Shown here in pieces: positions 35,265-43,109 of a stretch of DNA of 52,204 nucleotides (within the stretch, counting starts at the first letter, position 1; the number at the start of each line of letters is the position of its first letter). The notes beneath the pieces were generated by a model. It saw only the letters and a program-made list of their open reading frames with translations. It did no database searches and had not been told where the DNA came from. Origin of the DNA: Caldithrix abyssi (GTDB lineage Bacteria; Calditrichota; Calditrichia; Calditrichales; Calditrichaceae); NCBI GenBank assembly GCA_011369465.1, contig DRQG01000085.1, positions 1 to 52,204 of the forward strand, written 5' to 3'. The position numbers and the translations under genes were made by a program.

Positions 35265-35295
35265 GACCTTCCAGGTTTATGAAACCTGGAAGGTC
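35265..35295. repeat. Hairpin 2: 14-base perfect inverted repeat, REP-like
   Basis: GACCTTCCAGGTTT pairs perfectly with AAACCTGGAAGGTC around a 3-base loop. The core resembles short palindromic repeats that I recall as dispersed in many genomes of this broad group (recollection, not checked). It may be an extragenic palindrome, an mRNA-end stabiliser or a terminator. Confidence 0.85.
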
Positions 35296-35357
35296 CGATA
35301 TTTATGTTTGACCGCTTATCCTTAATATAAAATAAGCACGCCTGTTCAAAAAGCCGC

Positions 35358-38300
35358 CTACTTGACAAGCAGCATTTTTTTACTGGATACAAAGTTCCCT
35401 GCTTTTATCCGGAGTATGTACAAACCTGTAGCAAACCGTGAGGCATCCCATTGTACCGAATACACACCGGCCGGTTGTTTACCATTCACCAAAACGGCTA
35501 CCTTTTGCCCCAATACATTAAACACTTCCAGGGTAACTTTCGATTGCCGCGGCAAGGCGTACCGGATAGTCGTTAGCGGATTAAAAGGATTGGGATAGTT
35601 CTGTTCCAGCCGGAACCGTTTCGGCAGTCCGTTATCTTTCGACGCAATCGCCGTGGGGCCGTAAACCAGCAGCGAATCGCCTGCAAAATTGGGTTTAGCC
35701 ATTACAATTCGGAAAACAGAACCTATATCCGGCAGTTCAGCGTTGTAATCGGACGGGCTGCTCGCCGTTGTCACATCACCGCCGTTCCAGTTGACCAAAA
35801 CCATACGATGCATCCCGGCCCAACCATCATACGCGCCGCTAGCCTGACCCGGCTGGTAATACCACTCTGCTTTCGGACCCGGATCATTTTCCAAAGCGGC
35901 AATCATATTGTTATATCCCTGCGAACCCGGCGTATTATCCGTGGGATGGATCCAATAGAATGGGTCTGTCCACGGATCGTTCTGGGCGCTGGACACTTCG
36001 TGATCCGCCCAACCTATCGGATCATCCGGATATACAGCATCGTACAGCAGATTGAATTCGCCGTTGGTATCATAATCATAAATGTAGGGCACCAGCTGGT
36101 AATCATCATCGGGATCATTTACATCGCCAATATCCCACAATTCAAACGGAACATCGATTACAGTTTCGGTAAACCAGTTATCGAACGCTTTACCATTACC
36201 GGTAAAACGGATTTCGAAATCATGCGGAAGAAGGTGATGAATGCCTTCGCCGTCGGCTACCCCGTATCCACCGGTGTACTGGAAAGTCCGGGCCATAAAG
36301 GCGTCAAACGAACCGCGACTGCCGTTTGGCCAGGTATGAATAAACCAGAACGAACCGTTTGCCATATTCGGCCAAATATCATAATCAGGATCCGGTATCG
36401 GGAAGCCCTGCCAACTAGCGCCTGCAGAAGCAGGAGGATCAAGCGGTCCGTCGCCATTCTTTACAACCTCGAAGGAAGTAACGGTTTCCTGCGGTTTAGA
36501 AACCTGAAAGAGTAAACCGTCCACCACAGGATGGGGATAATCCTCATCATCCGCTAGAGGCTGGTTTTGCAATTTGATCGTTCCCGAGGTCAGATCGGTT
36601 AAATTCCAGTTTAATCCCTCTTTCTGCGCGCTGTCTTTATGAAAGGTGATCGCATAGGTATGCGCAGTTAACAAAGATTGATCGGCCACATATACGCTTA
36701 CATTTTTTCCCGTGCCCACTACCGGAACCACCGTAACCGTATCCATCCAGTGATTGTTTTGACCCGCCGAATACACGGGCTGCTTTGTGGTTAACTGAAC
36801 GGTATGATAGTCAAATTGTATCGAGTAATCAATCGTTAAAGTGTCACCGGAAGACGGCCCCAATAGCACAAAATACAAAGAATCCGCGGAAATGGTGCCC
36901 CCTGCCGACAGACCCTGATTTATATTAAGGATTCTTTCCTGGCGTATGGTAAGATGATCAATATTTTGCGCCATACCCGGATAGTGAATGTCGTATTGTA
37001 AATGGACAGTTTCACTATGGTTTATTTTCCGATCCTGTTTGCCGTTTTCCCAAATGACCTGCCAGTTTTTCAATTCCGGCACAGGTCGTAAACGCAAATT
37101 TCTAACAAAATTTTCGTAGATTTCCGTATCCGAACCGAAATGAACATTCAAATCGCCGTCGAACGGGTATTTTTTATTAACCATCGTTGTGTCTGCAGCC
37201 CAGTAGCCGTCCCCTGCCTGCCGATCATTGTGCAAACCGTCGTCATAGAGCCGCAAAGTAAAGGAAGCCTCTGTACCGACCTGCGGATTAAATTGTATTT
37301 CGCAGCCGGTTACGTCTTCCATGGCTGTTAAATTTGCTTCTATAAATAGTTGAGAGGTATAAGTACTGGGCTGTTCCACACTATAAGAAATTTTAGGTAT
37401 GCGATTGAAGTTTCCGAAAGATTTGAGAATTTGCTTCATATTGGTTTTCATATCGGTGATCGCAGTTAGACGGTTTGTCCCCTGTCCCCCAACCGCGGCA
37501 ACCACAAATTCCTGAACTTCGTCCGGCGCCAGATCGAAAGGACCGCAGGCCAAAACCAGACGACGATCACCGGGTTGGTATCTAACACCATCGATATCGC
37601 CCGTTCCGGCCACGGGATCGCCGTTCAAAGGAAATTTTGTTTTTTGCCCCTCCTGCGGGCCGGTGGTATGCTCGAACCAGGTTACATCTTCCACGTCGAT
37701 CGTGGGACTGTATCCACGCAGTAAATTATACCACTGAAGCGTACCGTCATAATCGCCCAGAACCGGATCCGACCAGGTTGTTCCGGAACCAAAAAAGGAA
37801 AAAGATGTCATGGGCAGGTTTTTGTAATCGTTAATAACCTGCCCGTCAAACCAGGCCGAATCGCCTGGCGAGGGGACTATAGGGCCTTGTAGAAGGAGAT
37901 ATCCGACAGCCGGGGGGGCTAAACCGTATTCATCAAATTCCGCATCGCTGTCGTAGCCGTTATACACATAAGCGCATTCCAGCAGGGAATCACAACCGAC
38001 CAAATCATTGGAGTAATCTCCCAGATCGGGATCGCTCCATTGCGCCACAAACATGGAATCGATGACATAGGACGACTTGTTAATGATTTTATATTTTTTG
38101 AAGACCGCCTGGCTCAATACGCTTTGAGGTTGGTTGTAAGCCCAAACCGTTGTCTGAATTTCCAGCCCAAGCGGAGGCGAACCGGCCAGATCATTTACCC
38201 GGGCTTCATTATCATCATTAATCACAAACCATAAAACCTGATCGGCATTGGCGATACCCGGATAGTCGCCGCCCTCTATCAGGTTGCCTTCGCTATCGTA

Positions 38301-38933
38301 CTCGGCTGGAATGGGCATGCCCGTGCTGTCCAGCACCGGATTATACATGCCGTTATTATCCGCATCATAATAAGGCGCTCCCAAATCGACCGGCCAGTCC
38401 TTCCAATCGGTTTTATATTGCATGAGCACTTCATCCAGCATGGCATTGGTTACGGCATTCGGCGGCACATTGTTCAATTCCGCGGCGTCCTGCCGGACGT
38501 CCTCTTTTGTGAGCGACGCCCAATCTTTGCGGATACGATAGATGCGGGCACGCTCGTCATTTGGATCACCGCCGTACCAACCGGGCTGAGTGCCGTTGCG
38601 GTAAGTGTTGCCGCCCACGCGCAGCTGCGGTCTGCTCTGATATATTTCTTGCGTAATGCCGCCCCATACTATTCCTTCTCTATAAATTACGTGAGCTGTT
38701 GTACGGGGATAGGTGACGCCGGAACTTCCCGTATACGGGTTATGTCCTGAAATGCCGTCGTTCCAGAACCAAAAAGCCATATTACCGATATTGCTCAAAG
38801 ATTTTTCCGTCATACTGTTGTTTTTTTGTGGAGCCGGGTTCGGAGTTCGGCCGTTCATCTCTCTGGCGTATAGCAGGGAAACAGTAATTGAAATGAATAC
38901 AATTCCAATTAAACTGTTGACAATAGTTTTCAT
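35358..38933 (-). CDS. Very large secreted protein of unknown function with T9SS sorting domain
   Basis: A 1191-residue protein. Met at 38933 is chosen because GGAGGT precedes it at the right distance and it starts a signal peptide (1-23, ending LLYA). The N-terminal half begins AFWFWNDGISGHNP and has many acidic DxDxDG-like turns (DADNNGMYNP, PGDRRLVLAC), which may bind calcium. The middle (about 520-800) is beta-sandwich-like, and the C-terminal part (about 830-1090) has aromatic, Pro-rich segments such as WPNMANGSFWFIHTWPNGS. It ends with the T9SS domain from NYPNPFNPLTT to KKMLLVK. I recognise no enzyme motif. Similar unnamed proteins are, from memory, common in Calditrichota-like genomes. 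It is probably cell-surface or released. Confidence 0.82.
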   Translation of the reverse strand: MKTIVNSLIGIVFISITVSLLYAREMNGRTPNPAPQKNNSMTEKSLSNIGNMAFWFWNDGISGHNPYTGSSGVTYPRTTAHVIYREGIVWGGITQEIYQSRPQLRVGGNTYRNGTQPGWYGGDPNDERARIYRIRKDWASLTKEDVRQDAAELNNVPPNAVTNAMLDEVLMQYKTDWKDWPVDLGAPYYDADNNGMYNPVLDSTGMPIPAEYDSEGNLIEGGDYPGIANADQVLWFVINDDNEARVNDLAGSPPLGLEIQTTVWAYNQPQSVLSQAVFKKYKIINKSSYVIDSMFVAQWSDPDLGDYSNDLVGCDSLLECAYVYNGYDSDAEFDEYGLAPPAVGYLLLQGPIVPSPGDSAWFDGQVINDYKNLPMTSFSFFGSGTTWSDPVLGDYDGTLQWYNLLRGYSPTIDVEDVTWFEHTTGPQEGQKTKFPLNGDPVAGTGDIDGVRYQPGDRRLVLACGPFDLAPDEVQEFVVAAVGGQGTNRLTAITDMKTNMKQILKSFGNFNRIPKISYSVEQPSTYTSQLFIEANLTAMEDVTGCEIQFNPQVGTEASFTLRLYDDGLHNDRQAGDGYWAADTTMVNKKYPFDGDLNVHFGSDTEIYENFVRNLRLRPVPELKNWQVIWENGKQDRKINHSETVHLQYDIHYPGMAQNIDHLTIRQERILNINQGLSAGGTISADSLYFVLLGPSSGDTLTIDYSIQFDYHTVQLTTKQPVYSAGQNNHWMDTVTVVPVVGTGKNVSVYVADQSLLTAHTYAITFHKDSAQKEGLNWNLTDLTSGTIKLQNQPLADDEDYPHPVVDGLLFQVSKPQETVTSFEVVKNGDGPLDPPASAGASWQGFPIPDPDYDIWPNMANGSFWFIHTWPNGSRGSFDAFMARTFQYTGGYGVADGEGIHHLLPHDFEIRFTGNGKAFDNWFTETVIDVPFELWDIGDVNDPDDDYQLVPYIYDYDTNGEFNLLYDAVYPDDPIGWADHEVSSAQNDPWTDPFYWIHPTDNTPGSQGYNNMIAALENDPGPKAEWYYQPGQASGAYDGWAGMHRMVLVNWNGGDVTTASSPSDYNAELPDIGSVFRIVMAKPNFAGDSLLVYGPTAIASKDNGLPKRFRLEQNYPNPFNPLTTIRYALPRQSKVTLEVFNVLGQKVAVLVNGKQPAGVYSVQWDASRFATGLYILRIKAGNFVSSKKMLLVK

Positions 38934-39306
38934 TGGAACCTCCATATTGTATTATGTAAGGTTTAAAGACCTGCTAACCGAAATTTTGTATTTTTTATTT
39001 AACATTCAGAGGTAGGTTATATCTGTAAAAGCCGTTAGGTCCGGGTTTCACTAAGAATTAATTTACGGTACATATCATCGTATATACAAGTATTTTCGTA
39101 TTTTTAACTTTTTTCGCGGAATGCCTTGTTGCCTTTGCCAGCCCGTCAGTTTTAAAATACAACTTGTCTAATATTGGTTTGGTTAAAAAACCTTTAAACC
39201 GCCTTCCTTAATAGAATTAAATTTCACTTTTGATAATCCAAATTAATATCCTCCTTCGTTAAATTCTGTTTGGGCTTATTTACAATAAAATATCCTTAGT
39301 ATTCAC
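38934..39306. other. Intergenic region with no recognised content
   Basis: About 370 AT-rich bases upstream of the 1191-residue protein and downstream of the glycosyltransferase-like gene, both on the minus strand. The GGAGGT ribosome binding site of the former is at its left edge. No convincing promoter, terminator, RNA or small gene is seen. Confidence 0.5.
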
Positions 39307-40851
39307 TCATTTTAATTTCTTTAACTCAGATGAATAAGAAGTCGTTTTTGCTTGATCCCCCAGATATTGATTGAGTCTGGCAGTCATAATCAGGGAAGGT
39401 AAAAAATCCGGTTTTTCGACCAAAGCACGAGTAAATGCTTTTAGAGCAAATTTTTTGTTGTTAAGAGCAATGCTCATTTCCCCAATCTGGTGATATGTAT
39501 AATGATGCGGCCAGGAAGTATCATCTTTTAACGAAATAAAGGTTAAAATTAATATAACTGATAAAATTGCGACAATCTTCTTTATTGAACCCAACATCAT
39601 TGTTTTATACAGGTAATGGAATAAACAGGCAGAAAACAACACAGCAACAGGTAGTAAAGGCATACGATGATCGGATGATATAAAGAAAATAAAAAGGCTG
39701 GTCACATAAGACCAAAACCAGATTTTTACCAGGCTCAGGAATTCATCGGAACTTTTTATAAATGTAAATACCAGGGCTAACGGTATCAGGAAACCGAAAT
39801 TCAATTTCAGGATGCGAAATAGATCGGAAAAAGATGACTGAATTGCGTAATCATAATTTAACGGAAATTCCTTTCCCGAAAGTAAATGCTGAAATTTCTT
39901 AATGAACAACAACAGCCCTTCTTTTGGTTTCGAATAATAGAAATTGATCACCCGTTTTAACCAGAATACATTTTCATCCAGGGAAGATATTTCTGTTCCG
40001 GTCTGTTTCCTGATGTATTCTTTGGACGAGCGTTGAAACCCGGCGGGCGTATTGTCCAGATAGGGAATTTTTGTATATAATCCATCCGCACCCGAATGAT
40101 TTCCTATGAACAGATTCATTCCAACGCTCGATCTGATCGGCATTTCTGCAGATTTGCCCTGAATGAGCAGAAAAAGCAATACCGGCCATAATGCCAACAA
40201 GGGGAGAAACAAAGAAAAAGTTTTCCTTCTAAAAATAGTTTTGTTGTGAGAAAAAAACAGGAATCCACTAAGTACAGGAATAATGATGAGAAAATGGGGT
40301 CTTAACTCTATTAGGATACCTAAAATAATGAGAAATAGAATTAGATAGATATTCTTCCCCAAAAACAACCACTTATGTAACAGAACGAGACAAACGGTTT
40401 CAAGAAACAAAATTGGGACAATGGGCAAAGCCACTCCCTGATAGAATATAGCCGGGCCAAATAGAATCATAAAAGTTCCACTCAAAACACCCACCATCCG
40501 CGAAATTTGATTTCCCAGCCAGACGATTAAACCAACGCTAATCGAGTACAATACAGCATTGAGATAGGTAAGTATTTCCAATACTGTGCAATCCAGACCA
40601 AGAGTATATTTGAAAAAAGAGGTTACTTTGGAAATTACAAATATATATACAACATAAAATTTGGAGAGGGGAAAGCCGATCAGATCGTGAATACTATTCA
40701 AATAAACCGCTTTTGAATAATACAGCATAGCATCCGCCACCGGTATCAAACGGTGAGGCAATGAATGCGTTTCTACAAGATAATAAATGGAGATAAAAAG
40801 AGTTATACATCCCAAAAGGATCGGTTCTATCTTCTTATACTTCGGTTTCAT
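39307..40851 (-). CDS. Multi-pass glycosyltransferase-like (GT-C) membrane protein with C-terminal TPR
   Basis: A 514-residue protein with about ten to twelve membrane helices (first near 10-28). After the first helix comes a loop with DAMLYYSKAVYL, which resembles the acidic first-loop motif of GT-C enzymes such as PMT/ArnT (GT39/GT83), where lipid-linked sugar is the donor. The C-terminal 75 residues (YHQIGEMSIALNN and KAFTRALVEKPDFLPS) resemble one to two TPR units, presumably periplasmic or cytoplasmic. Function as a protein or lipid glycosyltransferase is inferred. The start is 6 bases after the preceding lipoprotein gene, so it is in the surface-protein operon and might glycosylate its products or their lipids. 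Confidence 0.7.
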   Translation of the reverse strand: MKPKYKKIEPILLGCITLFISIYYLVETHSLPHRLIPVADAMLYYSKAVYLNSIHDLIGFPLSKFYVVYIFVISKVTSFFKYTLGLDCTVLEILTYLNAVLYSISVGLIVWLGNQISRMVGVLSGTFMILFGPAIFYQGVALPIVPILFLETVCLVLLHKWLFLGKNIYLILFLIILGILIELRPHFLIIIPVLSGFLFFSHNKTIFRRKTFSLFLPLLALWPVLLFLLIQGKSAEMPIRSSVGMNLFIGNHSGADGLYTKIPYLDNTPAGFQRSSKEYIRKQTGTEISSLDENVFWLKRVINFYYSKPKEGLLLFIKKFQHLLSGKEFPLNYDYAIQSSFSDLFRILKLNFGFLIPLALVFTFIKSSDEFLSLVKIWFWSYVTSLFIFFISSDHRMPLLPVAVLFSACLFHYLYKTMMLGSIKKIVAILSVILILTFISLKDDTSWPHHYTYHQIGEMSIALNNKKFALKAFTRALVEKPDFLPSLIMTARLNQYLGDQAKTTSYSSELKKLK

Positions 40852-40857
40852 ATTACC

Positions 40858-41487
40858 TTACTTATCTAATCCTATATAATCCGAGGATGCCAATTTCAGG
40901 TTGAATTCACATTTACGTATTTCCCAGTCATTTCCATTTCCTTTTGCCTGCAGTTTGCCCACGACGCGATCCTTGCCAATTTCAATTATTTCACCTGAAG
41001 CTGAACCAAGTTTAATTTTGGAGTCATTTTGTCCATAGAACCATATCTCATTAGAACTCGATTCGATATATCCGGATACCACAGATTCTCCCAGATAACG
41101 CAAACTGAGAAAAGGCTCTGAAAAATTTTTAGAATCCAGAGCGCCCGGTTTAAACCCGTCAATACCGCTGTTTGTTTTGCTGGAAAAGCTCAGATAGATT
41201 GAATACCCCTCCGAATGTCCTTCGATATCTATATACGCATCCGTAAGCGGCGAAGCTACCGTTGCCAATCCGGTGGCAAACTGATCGGTTTCCAGTTTCC
41301 CGTTCCTATAAACTTCCGCCCGGAACCCCTCCGCGATATTTTCATTTCCTGTAATATTTTTGTCATTGTTGCAGGCGTGTATGAAAAATATTGACAAGCC
41401 GACTGAAAAAGTTATAATTACCGACAAAATCTTTTGTTTTTTAGGGGTAAAATTGAAATAGTCATAATTTTTTTTCGATTTCGTCAT
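40858..41487 (-). CDS. Putative lipoprotein of unknown function
   Basis: A 209-residue protein with a 20-residue basic N-terminus, one hydrophobic segment (about 20-37) and a following Cys (FIHAC) that may be a lipobox, although the sequence before it is unusual. The rest is a beta-rich extracellular domain with no recognised family; a conserved-looking region includes GHSEGYSIYLSFSSK and GSASGEIIEIGKDRVVGK. The ribosome binding site is strong (GAGGAGGT). It is 13 bases downstream of the kelch gene and 6 bases before the membrane glycosyltransferase-like gene, so clearly co-transcribed. Confidence 0.7.
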   Translation of the reverse strand: MTKSKKNYDYFNFTPKKQKILSVIITFSVGLSIFFIHACNNDKNITGNENIAEGFRAEVYRNGKLETDQFATGLATVASPLTDAYIDIEGHSEGYSIYLSFSSKTNSGIDGFKPGALDSKNFSEPFLSLRYLGESVVSGYIESSSNEIWFYGQNDSKIKLGSASGEIIEIGKDRVVGKLQAKGNGNDWEIRKCEFNLKLASSDYIGLDK

Positions 41488-41500
41488 AATGACCTCCTCT

Positions 41501-42781
41501 TTATTTTATAAATAACATCTTTTTTGCTGTTTTAACACCATTTGTGTTTAATTCGTATACATAAAAACCACTCGAAACATATTTCCCATAACTATCTCTT
41601 CCATCCCATTTAATTTCATAATTACCGAGCGGTTGTTTATCATTAACTAAAGTGCGAATTTCTTTACCTACCGAGTTATATATTTTTAATGTCACAAATG
41701 ATGAGTGGCTTAAACGGTATGATATTTTCGTAGTAGGATTGAATGGATTAGGATAGTTTTGTTTTAATTCTGCAGACTCAGGTAAAGATGCTTGGGAACT
41801 CTCGATCTGCGTTAAAGAAGTCAAATCTATGCTTTGAACAATACGATAATCCTGATAAACATCATCGATATTTGAATTACCAGCGAGGATGTATAATTTA
41901 TTGTCGAGAATCGCCGTGGAAGCATGGCGTCTTCCAATAAAATTAGATGTGTAAATTGTCCAACTGCTATCAGTCAAATTGTATCGCATAATGCGATTTA
42001 TATCCACGTAGTCACCGATTACATAGATGTAATTGCCATAGACTGCCAGTTTATGCGCGCTCACCGGATAAGGAGTATGCCCCTTAAACTGCCATTCATC
42101 AGCCATTATATCATATACATAAATTTCATCAAGGGGTTGACCATTATAGCCTCCAATAACATAAATATTCCCATTCAGGAAGCAGGCCTCCGTTTCAGCG
42201 GCGATGGGTAAGGAAGACACAGTTGACCAACTATTCGTTTTTGTATTATAAACATCTACTCTGTCAGAGTATGAACTCGAAGCACTGCCTCCTATAATGT
42301 AAATAAGGCTATCTATGACAACAGACCCTGCTTTTGCTCTCGGGAAAGGTATGGAAGCGCCCTGGACAACCGAATTTGAAATCGGATCATAGATTTCCAC
42401 TAAATCATATATCTCTCCGGATATACCTTGACCACCTATGATATAAATTTTTCTGTCAGAAACTTCGGCATTAATATACGATCTGCCGAGAAGCCTGATC
42501 GGCTTTACAAGCCAATAATCTTTATTTGGAACTTTATACTCTACATAGCTATCCTGATGAAATGAAAATCCGTAAGGCACCCCGTAAGCAAAAGTTCCTC
42601 CGATGTGATAGAGTGTATCTCTTATCACAACCGTTCGTTGTCCATTCGTACCGTACCAAACAGATGGTTCCCACCTTAATTGCAGGGTGTCCAGTGTTAT
42701 TTGGGCAAATGATGTGGATACCAGAGAAATAAATAACAGTAAAATAATAAAAGATAACAATTTAATTTTTTTTTCGCTCAT
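41501..42781 (-). CDS. Kelch-repeat surface protein with T9SS sorting domain
   Basis: A 426-residue protein: signal peptide (about 1-26, ending SFA), six kelch-like repeats forming a beta-propeller (for example KIYIIGGQGISG, LIYIIGGSASSS, NIYVIGGYNGQP, KLYILAGNSNID) at about 45-320, and a T9SS sorting domain from NYPNPFNPTTK to KKMLFIK. The propeller is a probable protein- or glycan-binding module; no galactose-oxidase copper site is apparent. GGAAGGAT lies 7 bases before the ATG. It is 32 bases downstream of the 99-residue gene and 13 bases before the lipoprotein gene. Confidence 0.87.
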   Translation of the reverse strand: MSEKKIKLLSFIILLLFISLVSTSFAQITLDTLQLRWEPSVWYGTNGQRTVVIRDTLYHIGGTFAYGVPYGFSFHQDSYVEYKVPNKDYWLVKPIRLLGRSYINAEVSDRKIYIIGGQGISGEIYDLVEIYDPISNSVVQGASIPFPRAKAGSVVIDSLIYIIGGSASSSYSDRVDVYNTKTNSWSTVSSLPIAAETEACFLNGNIYVIGGYNGQPLDEIYVYDIMADEWQFKGHTPYPVSAHKLAVYGNYIYVIGDYVDINRIMRYNLTDSSWTIYTSNFIGRRHASTAILDNKLYILAGNSNIDDVYQDYRIVQSIDLTSLTQIESSQASLPESAELKQNYPNPFNPTTKISYRLSHSSFVTLKIYNSVGKEIRTLVNDKQPLGNYEIKWDGRDSYGKYVSSGFYVYELNTNGVKTAKKMLFIK

Positions 42782-42813
42782 ACGTACATCCTTCCATAAA
42801 TCACAAACAAATT

Positions 42814-43098
42814 CTACTTATTTTTACTAAAATCGATCTCTTCTCCAAGCTTGATCAATCGCCCAAAATACTTCACACGACTGCTACTTCTATCAATTTT
42901 ATATACCCAAATATTACCCGTTCTTTTATCAAGGAATACCAGATTTATTCGATCATTGGAAACCGTTGAACTCATCAGTATCGGATCATTAGCCAGGGGG
43001 GAATCTGCCATTGCCGGTTTATTGAAAGACTGATACGCTATCGCGCCTAAAAAAAACATAATAAAAAACAAGACGGTTTTTAAGAAGCCATTATTCAT
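42814..43098 (-). CDS. Small exported or membrane-anchored protein
   Basis: About 94 residues. Met at 43098 is preferred (AAGGGAAAG upstream) over 43113, whose codon overlaps the stop of the preceding gene. One N-terminal helix (about 6-24, TVLFFIMFFLGAIAYQSF) serves as signal or anchor, with no lipobox. The remaining 65 residues contain a strand pattern NLVFLDKRTGNIWVYKID that reads like a single beta-propeller blade. No family recognised. It lies between the esterase and kelch genes in the same operon. Confidence 0.62.
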   Translation of the reverse strand: MNNGFLKTVLFFIMFFLGAIAYQSFNKPAMADSPLANDPILMSSTVSNDRINLVFLDKRTGNIWVYKIDRSSSRVKYFGRLIKLGEEIDFSKNK

Positions 43099-43109
43099 AA
43101 CTTTCCCTT

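Larger units (their letters stand above)
35057..35357. other. Intergenic region carrying two hairpins
   Basis: About 300 bases between two T9SS genes on the minus strand. It contains the two hairpins listed separately and is otherwise AT-rich. No gene or clear promoter is visible. The hairpins are downstream of the 35358-38933 gene on the minus strand and may end its transcript, although neither has a classic U-run. Confidence 0.5.

Noticed and set aside
35808-36515. A 235-codon plus-strand frame
   Set aside because: Antisense to the 1191-residue T9SS gene; composition (Ile/Arg/Val-rich) is typical of a shadow frame.
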